A stretch of 64,000 nt of DNA from Acidimicrobilacustris europaeus (GTDB lineage: Bacteria > Actinomycetota > Acidimicrobiia > Acidimicrobiales > Acidimicrobilacustridaceae), in NCBI GenBank assembly GCA_965194515.1, contig OZ239146.1:1488001-1552000 (forward strand). Reading direction: 5' to 3'. Below are positions 1-9,046 of this stretch, piece by piece. The position numbers and the translations under genes are program-made. Numbering within the stretch: position 1 is the first letter of the stretch; each line of letters begins with the position of its first letter. The notes under the pieces are model-generated. The model was not told where the DNA came from and searched no databases. It worked only from the letters and a program-made list of their open reading frames with translations.

Positions 1-1242
1 AGTTTTGTCGCCAAACTTGAATGCTGTCGTCGGAGAAGTAGGCGTGAGCAGCAAATCGAAATCGGCGTAAGCCTTTTCGAAATCGCGCACAATAAGCGTG
101 CGAACCTTCAGTGCCTTGCCGTAGTAGGCGTCGTAGTAGCCGGCAGAAAGTGCGTAGGTGCCGAGCATGATGCGGCGCTTGACTTCATCACCAAAACCGG
201 CGGTACGCGTCGCTGCGTTCATTTCGGCAGTCGTTGGGGCATCGACGCGCATGCCGTAACGAACACCGTCGTAGCGGGCAAGGTTGCTCGACGCTTCAGC
301 CGGAGCAATGAGGTAGTACGCCGACAACCCGTAGGCCGCAGCAGGAACGGACACTTCGCCAACCTGTGCTCCGGCCGCAGTCAACGCATCGGCGGCCTGC
401 CGAACGCGAGCTGCAACATCGGGAGCAATCCCTTCGCCCATGAGTTCGGTAACGAGCCCAACGCGGAGCCCGTCGACACCCTGGCTAAGTGATTCGAGCA
501 ACGAAGGAACCGGCGCATTAATCGATGTGGAATCACGGCCGTCGTAGCCGGCGATCGTTTCGAGCAACAACGCCGAGTCAGCAACGGTGGTGGAGAACGG
601 GCCGATCTGATCAAGCGACGAGGCAAAGGCAATGAGCCCGTACCGACTCACCATTCCGTAGGTGGGCTTGACGCCAACAACACCGCAGAGCGCTGCAGGT
701 TGGCGAATCGAACCGCCAGTGTCGGAACCAAGAGAAAGAGGCGCGAATCCAGCAGCGACAGCAGCAGCCGAACCGCCCGATGATCCACCAGGCACCCGGC
801 TTGTGTCACGCGGGTTGCGCGTTGGTCCGAATGCTGAGTTCTCGGTTGATGAACCCATCGCGAATTCATCGAGGTTGGTTTTGCCGATCGAAACCGCACC
901 GGCAGCATTGACGCGCTGCACGACGGTTGCGTCGTAAGGCGGTCGCCAGCCTTCAAGAATTCGACTTGAACATGTGGTTGGGATGCCACGAGTGCACAGA
1001 TTGTCTTTGAGAGCCAGAGGCACTCCGGCCAATGGGCCAGGATCTTCGCCGGCAGCTACCTGGGCGTCGACTGCAGCGGCGGCGGCGCGAGCTTCGTCGA
1101 TCATTACAAGGTTGAATGCGTTGATCTCGCCGTCTTGTGCATCGATACGAGCGAGATGACCGTCGAGGACTTCGCGGGCCGACAGTTCACCGGAGCGAAC
1201 CGCGGCGGCGATTTCGAGCGCAGTAGAAGGAATGGCACTCAT
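1..1242 (-). CDS. gatA: Aspartyl/glutamyl-tRNA amidotransferase subunit A (3' end cut by window edge)
   Basis: Amidase-signature subunit of GatCAB, which releases ammonia from glutamine to convert Glu-tRNA(Gln) or Asp-tRNA(Asn) to the amidated form in the cytoplasm. Translation gives 414 residues starting MSAIPSTALEIAAAVRSGEL and running off the window, against about 485 in full-length GatA. The catalytic Ser-cisSer-Lys triad is visible: Lys79 in LALKDN, Ser154 in PGGSSGGS and Ser178 in GSDTGGSIRQP, at the positions usual for GatA. The ATG lies one base after the gatC stop (TGAGATG), so translation is coupled. gatB is not in the window. Certain apart from the missing C-terminus. Confidence 0.97.
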   Translation of the reverse strand, partial: MSAIPSTALEIAAAVRSGELSAREVLDGHLARIDAQDGEINAFNLVMIDEARAAAAAVDAQVAAGEDPGPLAGVPLALKDNLCTRGIPTTCSSRILEGWRPPYDATVVQRVNAAGAVSIGKTNLDEFAMGSSTENSAFGPTRNPRDTSRVPGGSSGGSAAAVAAGFAPLSLGSDTGGSIRQPAALCGVVGVKPTYGMVSRYGLIAFASSLDQIGPFSTTVADSALLLETIAGYDGRDSTSINAPVPSLLESLSQGVDGLRVGLVTELMGEGIAPDVAARVRQAADALTAAGAQVGEVSVPAAAYGLSAYYLIAPAEASSNLARYDGVRYGMRVDAPTTAEMNAATRTAGFGDEVKRRIMLGTYALSAGYYDAYYGKALKVRTLIVRDFEKAYADFDLLLTPTSPTTAFKFGDKT

Positions 1243-1243
1243 C

Positions 1244-1546
1244 TCAGGGCTCCTCTCCGAGAATTGCGGGAACCCGGAATCGGCGATCCTCAACCGAGGG
1301 GGCCTGAGAAAGAACTTCTTCACGATCGACGCCTTCGACGACCACGTCGTTGCGCAACACATTCACGAGAGGTAACGGGTGTGCAGTCGGCGGAACTCCG
1401 TCGAGATCGAGCGACGCGACGTCTTCGGCGTGGTCAAGCACCGCACCGAGTTGCTCGGTGTATCGCTCGAGTTCGGCCTCGGAGAGATTGAGCCGAGCGA
1501 GATCGGCGACTTTGGCGACATTGTCGCGAGTGAGACGAGCGGACAT
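1244..1546 (-). CDS. gatC: Aspartyl/glutamyl-tRNA amidotransferase subunit C
   Basis: Small subunit that stabilises the GatA-GatB complex. It has 100 residues, typical for GatC. The N-terminal segment LTRDNVAKVADLARLNLSEA and the following TEQLGAVLDH are the family hallmarks, and PTAHPLP matches the conserved loop before the acidic C-terminal tail. It is the first gene of gatC-gatA on the minus strand. A TACGAT hexamer lies 8 bases upstream of the ATG with no room for a Shine-Dalgarno site, so the transcript may be nearly leaderless. Confidence 0.95.
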   Translation of the reverse strand: MSARLTRDNVAKVADLARLNLSEAELERYTEQLGAVLDHAEDVASLDLDGVPPTAHPLPLVNVLRNDVVVEGVDREEVLSQAPSVEDRRFRVPAILGEEP

Positions 1547-1554
1547 GGAGAAGC

Positions 1555-1560
1555 ATCGTA
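1555..1560 (-). promoter_or_regulatory. -10-like hexamer of gatC
   Basis: Minus strand reads TACGAT, then 8 bases, then the gatC ATG. It fits the actinobacterial TANNNT -10 consensus placed for a near-leaderless transcript. No -35 element was recognised. Confidence 0.45.
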
Positions 1561-1630
1561 GATGCCGACCGGGCCAACCCCTCCCGACGTGGATAGGGTC
1601 AGCAGTTCACGACAATTCTGTGGAGGACCC

Positions 1631-2047
1631 GTGGCGACTGCCTATCCATTCCTGAGCCCTGACTGGATGAATGCTGCACGAACGCTTCGGGAAACTCTGC
1701 CCCGGCCCGACACCGCTCCCCCGGTCGCCGTCCGTATGAACCTCGTGGTCACCGACACCCCCTTCGATGCCGATGTACAGGGCCATGTCGACACCACCGA
1801 TGGTGAAGTCATCATCGAAGATGGTCACCTTGATGGGCCAGATCTCACGGTGACCGTGGACTACGAAACGGCTCGGGCGATCTTCATTGATCAAGACGCC
1901 GCTGCAGCGATGCAGGCCTTCATGGGCGGGCGCATCAAGGTCGACGGAGACCTCACCAAGATGCTTGCGATGCAGGCCTCCGCCGCCGCCCCCGACGCGA
2001 ACGCACAGGCGCTCGCCGACGCACTGCGCGACATCACCGCAGACTGA
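1631..2047 (+). CDS. SCP2 sterol-binding domain protein
   Basis: Likely lipid- or acyl-carrier protein of the sterol carrier protein 2 fold; the ligand is unknown. The GTG at 1631 is preferred because GGAGG sits about 5 bases before it; this gives 138 residues starting VATAYPFLSPDWMNAA. An ATG 69 bases upstream is in frame but lacks such a site. The pattern of a beta-rich centre followed by TVTVDYETARAIFIDQDAAA and AFMGGRIKVDGDLTKML is characteristic of actinobacterial SCP2-like proteins. It is divergent from gatC and converges with the MFS gene. It fits the lipid-rich gene content of the region. Confidence 0.82.
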   Translation: MATAYPFLSPDWMNAARTLRETLPRPDTAPPVAVRMNLVVTDTPFDADVQGHVDTTDGEVIIEDGHLDGPDLTVTVDYETARAIFIDQDAAAAMQAFMGGRIKVDGDLTKMLAMQASAAAPDANAQALADALRDITAD

Positions 2048-2076
2048 ACCAGTCCTGCTTGTTCAGATCGGCCCGC

Positions 2077-3639
2077 TCAGGCAACTGCCAGAGACTCGAT
2101 CGCTTGCGGTTCGTCATGCTGGGTGCGGCGCACAAAGAACGCAGCAGCCAAAGCAATAACCGCTGCCCCCGCTCCAACGTAATACGCCGCGGCGTACGAC
2201 GAGGTTCCGCTTCCGCTTGCTGCGCTCACCGATTGCACTGTCAGAAGAATTTGCATGCCCGCGACCACACCGATCTGACTCACAGTCTGCGATGCCGCGC
2301 TGGCAACACCAAGATCGCGTTTGTCGACTGAGTTCGCGATGCTGGCGATCATCGCCGGAGCGCACGCTCCCATTCCGATTCCAGAAAGAACCAGCGCGCC
2401 TTCAATCAACCACAATCCCGAGTCGGCCGTAACCATTGCCAAACTCATCATTGAGGCGACCAACACGATGGAACCAAACATGCCGATCGTTCTCTCACCG
2501 AACTTGATGACGAGATAACCAGCGATCGGACCGCAAATAGAAAATGCAATCGGTCGGGCAATCGAAACCAAACCAGTCTTTGTTGTGCTGTAGCCAAGAA
2601 CATCGTGAAGTAGTAACGGCGTGAGAATGAATCCACCCATGTAGGTGAAATTCGCAAAGAACTGATTAATCATCGGAAACGTGAAATTCCGGCGACGGAA
2701 ATAGCGCATCGGCAGTAGCGGATGTTCTGTCTGGCTTTCGACGCGAGCAAACCAGGCCAACAACAAAGGTCCTCCGATGAAGCCCGCGAGTACGAGTGGG
2801 TGGGTCCAACCCATTTCGGGACCGCGATTTAACGCAACAAGGATGAATCCGACGCCGAAGGCAAGAAGCGCCGAACCGGCGATGTCGAATGGGTGCCGAT
2901 CGCCACGACCCGAATGCGGAAGTACGAGAAAACCGATCACAACAGCGGCAACAGCAATTGGTGTCTGCAAAATGAAGATCCATCGCCAACCAAAGGAATC
3001 AACCAACGGACCACCGATAACGACACCGAAGACTGGTGCGCCGGCCCCGACGAGCGCCCAATAGCCAAGCGCTTGTGCGCGACGCTCTGGGGGGAAACTC
3101 CGATTAATCATCGACAACGCTGCGGGGCCGGCCGCTGCACCCAGCGATGCTCCAATTAATCGAGCAGCGATGAGAGCAGGCGCACTCCACGCAAGAACTG
3201 CGGCAGCGGAGAACACCGCAACACCCGTAATGCTGATCAGGTAAATACGCCGAGCTCCATAGCGGTCGGACATCTTTCCGCCGATCGGACCCAGCACCGC
3301 CATTGCAAGGCTCGGACCAGTCACCGCCCAGGTGAGGATGCTCTGAGTGGAACCTAAGTCGTGCGCAATTTCGCCCAACGAAACCGTGAGAACAGTGATC
3401 GTGAAACTTGCGGTGAACACGCCCAGCAATGAGGCCGCGAGAATGATCCACGCTTTGCGCGGGCTGCGCTCAACCCGTCCAGCGACGCGCCGCTGCAGCA
3501 TGAGACTCCATGGCAAAACGACAACTTCGTCGCCGCCCGATGGCTCAATCCCGAGCTCGAGTTCCTCAGCATCACCGAAGCCAGCGTCTCCGAGACTGTC
3601 GTTCCCTTCGGAACCCTCGGGATGGTCGGTGGTTGTCAC
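2077..3639 (-). CDS. MFS drug:H+ antiporter, DHA2 (EmrB/QacA-like) type
   Basis: Predicted 14-helix proton-driven exporter in the inner membrane; substrate unknown. It has 520 residues with a ~60-residue acidic cytoplasmic N-terminus before the first helix (AWIILAASLLGVFTASFTI). Motif A is visible as GGKMSDRYGARR between helices 2 and 3, and a motif-C-like GALVGAGAPVFGVVIGGPL follows helix 5. The GTG start is preceded by TACCAT at 8 bases. It stands alone between the SCP2 and kinase genes, so context gives no substrate. Specific drug assignment would be over-reading. Confidence 0.88.
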   Translation of the reverse strand: MTTTDHPEGSEGNDSLGDAGFGDAEELELGIEPSGGDEVVVLPWSLMLQRRVAGRVERSPRKAWIILAASLLGVFTASFTITVLTVSLGEIAHDLGSTQSILTWAVTGPSLAMAVLGPIGGKMSDRYGARRIYLISITGVAVFSAAAVLAWSAPALIAARLIGASLGAAAGPAALSMINRSFPPERRAQALGYWALVGAGAPVFGVVIGGPLVDSFGWRWIFILQTPIAVAAVVIGFLVLPHSGRGDRHPFDIAGSALLAFGVGFILVALNRGPEMGWTHPLVLAGFIGGPLLLAWFARVESQTEHPLLPMRYFRRRNFTFPMINQFFANFTYMGGFILTPLLLHDVLGYSTTKTGLVSIARPIAFSICGPIAGYLVIKFGERTIGMFGSIVLVASMMSLAMVTADSGLWLIEGALVLSGIGMGACAPAMIASIANSVDKRDLGVASAASQTVSQIGVVAGMQILLTVQSVSAASGSGTSSYAAAYYVGAGAAVIALAAAFFVRRTQHDEPQAIESLAVA

Positions 3640-3647
3640 GAACGGCG

Positions 3648-3653
3648 ATGGTA
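3648..3653 (-). promoter_or_regulatory. -10-like hexamer of the DHA2 transporter gene
   Basis: Minus strand TACCAT lies 8 bases before the GTG start. It is compatible with a very short or absent leader. Confidence 0.4.
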
Positions 3654-3676
3654 TCGGCGGATGCGCGCAGAGCCGG

Positions 3677-5644
3677 TTACGGCGAGGTCACCAATGTGAC
3701 GGCCGAACCAGCCTTCACCTGCGTTCCAACGGCTGGGGTAGAACCAGTAACGGTCTTGGTCGGGTTACCAGCAACGCCGCTAACGGTGAGACCCAGCGCT
3801 GTGAGCTGTGCACTGGCATCAGCAATGGATTTACCGACAATCGATGCAGGGATCGTGACCGGCTTCTTGCCCTTCGACACCGTCACGGTGACCGTGCTCC
3901 CCTTCGCTGCGGTCTGACCTGCCGCAGGAGATGAAGAAATCACGATGTTCTCGGCCACTCTGTCGGAGAACTCGTCGACCCGGGTGACTTTCAATCCAAG
4001 CGCATCAAGTTGCGGCGTGACTTCAGCAATTGGCTTTCCTGCGATCTCGGGAATCGTCCGAGGCTTTGGACCGGCGCTGACGACGAGACCAATCGCCGAG
4101 CCTTTTGGCATCTCTGGGGTGATTCCATCGGCGAGTGACAACACAATTCCCTTTGCCACCATTTCGTCGAACGCGTCGGTGACAACACCGAGTTTCAGAC
4201 TTGATGCAGTCAGCGCAGCCGACGCCTGATCGATTGTCTTGCCGGGAAGGTCGGTCGGAACCGGAACGGGAGGCGGACCGAGCGAAACCGTGAGGGTGAT
4301 GGTCTTGCCTTCGGCGAGCGATGTACCCGCAACTGGATCCTGAGAAATCACCGTATCGATATCAATGGTTTCCGAATAGACGCCGTCGTCGACAACGTTG
4401 AATCCTTTCGATTCAAGTTCGGCGCGCGCCACAGGTGCAGACATCGACGCGTAATCAGCGAGAGTGTGAGTGGGTGTACGGAGGAGAAAGAACGCCGCCC
4501 CGCCACCGACAACAACAAGCAATGCAATCAGCGCGGCGATCGACTTTGCCGGTAGCCGTCGACGTGACCCTCTGCCCGAACGCGCTGCAGTCGCAACCGC
4601 GGCGCTCTCAGGGCGATCGATTGTTCGAGTGGCGGGTTGCGCGGCGAGAAACAGTTCATTCGCGATGGTTGGATCGGCAAACGTCGGACCGCCTCCAACT
4701 CCCGCCGGCGTTCCCCCGAGAACGATTTGTTCAGGAACATAAATCGTGGTGGGTTCGCGCGGATCAAGCTGATCAGGTTCAAGTGCAACAGTTCCGGCGA
4801 GACGCAGTGGCGCAACGGGACCGAGGTCGCCAGCGGCCATGAGCATCGTCGCGAATTCGGCGGCGTCGGGACGATCTGCAGGATTTGGAACCCCTACAGC
4901 GCGCAACGCCGGCACGAGTGGTCCGAGCACATCAGGAACAGGCACATTCCGATCCACGCGTGCCATAAGTGTTCCGAGCGTTGTATCGGCAGTAAACGGA
5001 AGTTGGCCAGTGACCGATTCGATAATCACGAGACCAAGTGAATAAACATCGCTGCGTCCGTCGAGCACCACACCTTGCGCTTGCTCAGGTGAGGCATAGC
5101 GAGCGGTGCCCAACACAGCACCGGCCGGTTCTGTCCATGCCGCTTCGGCAAGCGCGCGAGCTAGTCCAAAATCGGCGATGCGCAGAGTCCCTTCATCGTC
5201 GAAGAGAAGGTTGGCTGGCTTGATGTCGCGATGAACGAATCCTCGGCGATGGGCGTAGTCCAATGCCTGAGCAGTATCGACTCCGACACTTCTGGCTTGG
5301 GCAAGATCAAGAAGATTTCCGGCGTCGAGCATTGCCCGCAAGGAACCACCATCGAGCAATTCGGTGACGAGATAGGGCACCTCGCCCTGCCCCCAGTCGT
5401 GCACCGCCATGATGTGCCGGTGGTTCAGTGCCGCTGCGGAGCGAGCTTCTGCTTGGAAACGTTTGAGGAACGAAACATCGCTCGCAAGTGCATCGTGGAG
5501 AACTTTGACCGCGACGCGACGACGAAGAACCACGTCATCGGCCAGGTAGACAGTCGCGGAGGCCCCGGTGCCGATGGGGGCCAGCAGCCGGTAGCGCCCC
5601 CCGAGCACCTGACCGATGCGGTCGGCAGCACGGGCGTTGGACAC
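3677..5644 (-). CDS. Membrane serine/threonine protein kinase with four PASTA repeats
   Basis: PknB/PknL-type sensor kinase: a cytoplasmic kinase domain with external PASTA repeats that usually bind muropeptides or lipid II. It has 655 residues. The kinase domain spans roughly 15-275, with glycine loop IGTGAS, Lys47 (VAVKVL), HRD (Asp140, FVHRDIKPANLL), DFG (Asp158) and a SPEQ activation segment. A linker of about 90 residues precedes one transmembrane helix (about 368-388). Four PASTA repeats follow (about 391-460, 460-527, 527-592, 592-655), each ending in a TVTVS-type strand. The GTG start is fixed by TAGCCT six bases upstream. It is not in the usual rodA-pbpA-pknA-pknB division cluster here, so which paralogue it is remains open. 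Confidence 0.95.
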   Translation of the reverse strand: MSNARAADRIGQVLGGRYRLLAPIGTGASATVYLADDVVLRRRVAVKVLHDALASDVSFLKRFQAEARSAAALNHRHIMAVHDWGQGEVPYLVTELLDGGSLRAMLDAGNLLDLAQARSVGVDTAQALDYAHRRGFVHRDIKPANLLFDDEGTLRIADFGLARALAEAAWTEPAGAVLGTARYASPEQAQGVVLDGRSDVYSLGLVIIESVTGQLPFTADTTLGTLMARVDRNVPVPDVLGPLVPALRAVGVPNPADRPDAAEFATMLMAAGDLGPVAPLRLAGTVALEPDQLDPREPTTIYVPEQIVLGGTPAGVGGGPTFADPTIANELFLAAQPATRTIDRPESAAVATAARSGRGSRRRLPAKSIAALIALLVVVGGGAAFFLLRTPTHTLADYASMSAPVARAELESKGFNVVDDGVYSETIDIDTVISQDPVAGTSLAEGKTITLTVSLGPPPVPVPTDLPGKTIDQASAALTASSLKLGVVTDAFDEMVAKGIVLSLADGITPEMPKGSAIGLVVSAGPKPRTIPEIAGKPIAEVTPQLDALGLKVTRVDEFSDRVAENIVISSSPAAGQTAAKGSTVTVTVSKGKKPVTIPASIVGKSIADASAQLTALGLTVSGVAGNPTKTVTGSTPAVGTQVKAGSAVTLVTSP

Positions 5645-5650
5645 GGGGTG

Positions 5651-5656
5651 AGGCTA
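5651..5656 (-). promoter_or_regulatory. -10 hexamer of the PASTA kinase gene (leaderless)
   Basis: Minus strand TAGCCT, six bases (CACCCC), then GTG. No purine-rich site lies in between, so transcription probably begins at or next to the start codon. Confidence 0.55.
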
Positions 5657-5745
5657 GTTCTCTGCCTTGCCGATTTCGGCCACCCTCAGCAAGGACGTGA
5701 CGGAAAATCGTCACACCCGAGACCCGCACGCGAGCCGCGAGCGGG

Positions 5746-5751
5746 CAGACT
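5746..5751 (+). promoter_or_regulatory. -10-like hexamer of the small membrane protein gene
   Basis: CAGACT, six bases, then GTG. It departs from TANNNT at the first base but matches the arrangement before the bicupin gene. Together with the kinase hexamer it forms a divergent promoter pair. Confidence 0.35.
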
Positions 5752-5757
5752 CTTTCC

Positions 5758-6237
5758 GTGACCACTTCCGATCCTGCGAATGACACCACGAACTCCGGCG
5801 CCGACCCCACCAAGTCCGCCTCGCCGCCAAACCGCCGGTTCAAGCCTCGCTACATCGCCTACCTCGCGTTGCTTGCGATCGCGGTGGTCTGCATCGTGCT
5901 GGCTGCTCGTCTCGGCACCTCCGACACGTCCCAACTCGATGGTGGTCGCATCCAACGCCTCATCCCAACTCCCGGCGCAAAGATTCTTCAACAGGACATC
6001 ATCGGAATCGATATGGCCCCGGGATACGAAGCGTCACTCGTCCTTAACGGAATTCCACTTCCGCTCGACCAGACCTACACCGTCCCACAGCTCAACCAAG
6101 TCACATTCAAAGCCGGACCGGGCAAGGTCTATGACACTCTGCCCGCAGGCCAGAACTGTCTGACGGCCACGTACTGGCAATCCGCGTTCGGTCCAAAAGT
6201 GAGTTCCGTCAGAAGCTGGTGTTTCACCGTCATCTGA
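5758..6237 (+). CDS. Hypothetical single-pass membrane protein
   Basis: I do not recognise this family. It has 159 residues from a GTG start: a 30-residue polar, Pro/Asn-rich cytoplasmic N-terminus, one transmembrane helix (YIAYLALLAIAVVCIVLAA, about residues 32-50), then an external domain of about 105 residues. That domain is beta-rich, with IPLPLDQTYTVPQLNQV and two cysteines (NCLTATYW and SWCFTVI) that could form a disulfide. It is divergent from the PASTA kinase, sharing the 113-base spacer, so a functional link to envelope sensing is possible but unproven. Confidence 0.75.
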   Translation: MTTSDPANDTTNSGADPTKSASPPNRRFKPRYIAYLALLAIAVVCIVLAARLGTSDTSQLDGGRIQRLIPTPGAKILQQDIIGIDMAPGYEASLVLNGIPLPLDQTYTVPQLNQVTFKAGPGKVYDTLPAGQNCLTATYWQSAFGPKVSSVRSWCFTVI

Positions 6238-6299
6238 TCGACGTTTCTCTGACCACTAGCTGCGCGCACTCAATGCACGCGACCGCGTCGACCTAAAGA

Positions 6300-6935
6300 T
6301 CAACCTTCAGCGAGAAGTCGATCGAGTTCCGCAAACGCGCCGGAATGATCATCTTCCACAAGGATCGCATGCATTCCCACTGCGCGCGCAGCCACGATGT
6401 TTCCTGGGGCATCGTCGAGGAACACTGCATTCTCCGGAGCAACCCCAAGTTGCTCAAGCGTCATCTCATAAATCCGAAGGTTGGGTTTGCGAATACCAAC
6501 CGCCGATGAATCGACAATGACCTCAAATAATTCGTCAACCGGGATCATGGCGCGCCAGCCATCGGAGAATTCCTTGATGTTGTTCGTAATTAATGCCGTG
6601 CGGTACCCGCTTGCACGCAACGCCAAGCCCTTTTCGACTACATCGCTTCGGGCTCCCGATTCGCCACCAAGAGCGCCGAACATTTCCTTGAGGTCAATTT
6701 CGAGACCCATCTCGGCACCGACGGCCTTGATCTGTTCAGCGGCCGCTTCAAGTGCGATCTCGCCTCGTTCAAGTTGGTGCCACGGGTGATCGGTGTCCTG
6801 ATCGTAAGGACCAAACACCGCGCGAAGGCCGAGTTCGGGATCGAGGCCGCGCTCGGCATGCCACGCGTGCAATCCACTAAAGGGTGAAGCGGTGAACACA
6901 CCACCGAAATCAAATACCACTGCTTCGATTGTCAT
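6300..6935 (-). CDS. HAD-superfamily hydrolase, subfamily IA
   Basis: Probable phosphatase of the haloacid-dehalogenase fold, closest in style to the YihX/epoxide-hydrolase N-terminal phosphatase group. It has 211 residues. Motif I is VVFDFGGVF with nucleophile Asp9, motif II is ALITNN, motif III is the lysine in IRKPNLRIYEM, and motif IV is VFLDDAPGN. The ATG overlaps the ligA stop as ATGA, so it is translated from the ligA message. Substrate unknown. Confidence 0.9.
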   Translation of the reverse strand: MTIEAVVFDFGGVFTASPFSGLHAWHAERGLDPELGLRAVFGPYDQDTDHPWHQLERGEIALEAAAEQIKAVGAEMGLEIDLKEMFGALGGESGARSDVVEKGLALRASGYRTALITNNIKEFSDGWRAMIPVDELFEVIVDSSAVGIRKPNLRIYEMTLEQLGVAPENAVFLDDAPGNIVAARAVGMHAILVEDDHSGAFAELDRLLAEG

Positions 6936-9007
6936 GAATCCCCCTGAGTGCGAACTGAAGACGGCAAGGTACCGGTTTCGAGGAGTTCGAGGAAACCGGA
7001 CTCGTCGAGGATCGGAACTCCAAGCTCCTCGGCCTTTGTGACTTTCGAAGCGCCTGGACCAGCCCCGATCACAACAGCAGTGGTTTTCTTCGAGACGCTC
7101 CCCGGAGACTTCCCTCCACGCCCCTTGATTGCTGCTTCTGCTTCGTCGCGAGTGAAGCTGTCCAGAGTTCCTGTCACGACAACGATCAACCCTTCAAGGG
7201 TCTGCAAAAGTCCAGAAGCTTCAGGACCCTGCAGGTTCACCCCAGCAGAGCGAAGTTTTTCGATGACAACCCGATTGGTCGGGTCAGCGAACCACTGGTG
7301 CACGGATGCAGCGATAATCGAACCAAGACCTTCAACGCTTGCGATCTCGGCTTCTGACGCCGATTCGATGTGATCGAGATGGCCAAAATGTTCGGCGAGC
7401 GCAACAGAACCGGCCCCACCAAGGTGACGGATGTTGAGGCCCACCAGCAGGTTGGCCAACGGCTTTGACTTTGAGCCTTCAATCGCGTCGAGAAGTTTCT
7501 GCACCGAGACGTCGGCGAACTTGTCGAGTCCTTTGAGACGCTCTGGATCAAGTGAATAGATATCAGCAACATCGGAGAGAAGACCGAGTTCGCAAAACAA
7601 CTGCACGCGTTGTTCACCGAGGCCTTCAATATCCATTGCGCCGCGAGAAGCGAAATGTTCGATTGCGCCGGCAACTCGAGCGGGGCACGAAAGATTGAGG
7701 CAACGATGAACGGCTTCGTCCTCGGGACGCACAAGTACGTGGCCACAGACCGGACAGTTCGTGGGGAACTTCCACTTGCGCAAACCCTTTGGACGATCGG
7801 CGAGCACCGGACCGACGACCTCAGGGATGACATCACCCGCTTTGCGCACAACGACGGTGTCGCCGGGGCGCACATCCTTCACCGCAACTTGATCTTGGTT
7901 ATGGAGCGTGGCGAACTCGACTGTTGAACCTCCGACAAAAACTGGTTCTAACTGAGCGAACGGCGTTGCTCTTCCGGTTCGCCCGATCGATACCTGAATA
8001 TCGATCAGTTTTGTTGTGCGCTCCTCGGGAGGGAACTTGTAGGCGATTGCCCAACGAGGAGCCCGAGAGGTGAAGCCAAGTTCTCTTTGCAACGAGAGAG
8101 CATCGACCTTGAGGACGACTCCATCGATTTCGTAGTCCAGGTCGTGGCGATGCTTCTGCCATTGCATGAGGTGCGCGTCGACATCGTTGAGGCCGCGTAG
8201 CACCGCCACTTCAGGGTTGACAGGAAATCCCATTCCACCGAGGAATTCGAAAATCTGGTGATGTTCGGTGAGTTCTGGTCCCCCGACGACTTCGCCGAGT
8301 TGATAACTCCAGAACGAAAGGTTGCGGCTGGCCGTAACGGCTGCGTCCTTCTGACGCAGAGACCCGGCAGCGGTATTTCGAGGATTGACGTACGTCTTCT
8401 CCCCCGCTTCGATCTGCGCTGCGTTGAGTTCCTCGAACGCCGAGATCGACATGTAGACCTCGCCGCGTACTTCAAGAACTTCAGGACTTCCTTCCGGCAA
8501 GCGATGCGGGATGCCTGTAATCGTCTTTACGCTCGCAGTGACGTCTTCGCCGACGCGACCATCGCCGCGAGTCGCCGCTTGAACGAGCACCCCATTTTCG
8601 TAGCGAATTGAAACGGCCAAACCATCGATCTTGAGTTCGGCGACGAGTCCAACCGATTCGGTTGAGGCTCCGAGTTCATCGATTCGACGCTGCAAGCGAG
8701 CGCCCCATGCCGAGACTTCATCGGGCGTAAACGCGTTGTCGAGGCTCATCATCGGCACGCGATGTTCTACTGACGAGAACGTGATGGTTGCTGATCCGCC
8801 AATTGCCTGAGTCGGGGAATCGGGCGTGATCAGATCTGGGTGCTGGTCCTCGAGCGCTGCGAGTTCTCGAAACATCGCATCGAAATCGGCGTCGGGAATT
8901 TCAGGGGAATCCTGCTCGTAATACAGCCGACTGTGGTGGCGAATGATCTCGCGCAGTTCGTCGATACGACCTGCAGGATTCATCTCTCCATCAGACGACT
9001 TGGACAC
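6932..9007 (-). CDS. ligA: NAD+-dependent DNA ligase
   Basis: Seals nicks during replication and repair using NAD+. It has 691 residues, normal for LigA. The order is Ia domain, adenylation domain with Lys126 in ELKIDG, OB fold, a four-cysteine zinc finger (CPVCG ... CLNLSCPARV), helix-hairpin-helix repeats, and a C-terminal BRCT domain (TLEGLIVVVTGTLDSFTRDE onward). The GTG start has TAGTGT six bases upstream; an in-frame ATG eight codons in is an alternative. The position between the MetE-like gene and gatC matches the mycobacterial order, with HAD, kinase and MFS genes inserted. Confidence 0.97.
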   Translation of the reverse strand: MSKSSDGEMNPAGRIDELREIIRHHSRLYYEQDSPEIPDADFDAMFRELAALEDQHPDLITPDSPTQAIGGSATITFSSVEHRVPMMSLDNAFTPDEVSAWGARLQRRIDELGASTESVGLVAELKIDGLAVSIRYENGVLVQAATRGDGRVGEDVTASVKTITGIPHRLPEGSPEVLEVRGEVYMSISAFEELNAAQIEAGEKTYVNPRNTAAGSLRQKDAAVTASRNLSFWSYQLGEVVGGPELTEHHQIFEFLGGMGFPVNPEVAVLRGLNDVDAHLMQWQKHRHDLDYEIDGVVLKVDALSLQRELGFTSRAPRWAIAYKFPPEERTTKLIDIQVSIGRTGRATPFAQLEPVFVGGSTVEFATLHNQDQVAVKDVRPGDTVVVRKAGDVIPEVVGPVLADRPKGLRKWKFPTNCPVCGHVLVRPEDEAVHRCLNLSCPARVAGAIEHFASRGAMDIEGLGEQRVQLFCELGLLSDVADIYSLDPERLKGLDKFADVSVQKLLDAIEGSKSKPLANLLVGLNIRHLGGAGSVALAEHFGHLDHIESASEAEIASVEGLGSIIAASVHQWFADPTNRVVIEKLRSAGVNLQGPEASGLLQTLEGLIVVVTGTLDSFTRDEAEAAIKGRGGKSPGSVSKKTTAVVIGAGPGASKVTKAEELGVPILDESGFLELLETGTLPSSVRTQGDS

Positions 9008-9013
9008 GGGCGA

Positions 9014-9019
9014 ACACTA
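9014..9019 (-). promoter_or_regulatory. -10 hexamer of ligA (leaderless)
   Basis: Minus strand TAGTGT, six bases (TCGCCC), GTG. It supports the GTG start over the internal ATG. Confidence 0.5.
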
Positions 9020-9046
9020 GCGAGGGCAGCGCCCTGAGCGTCGCGT

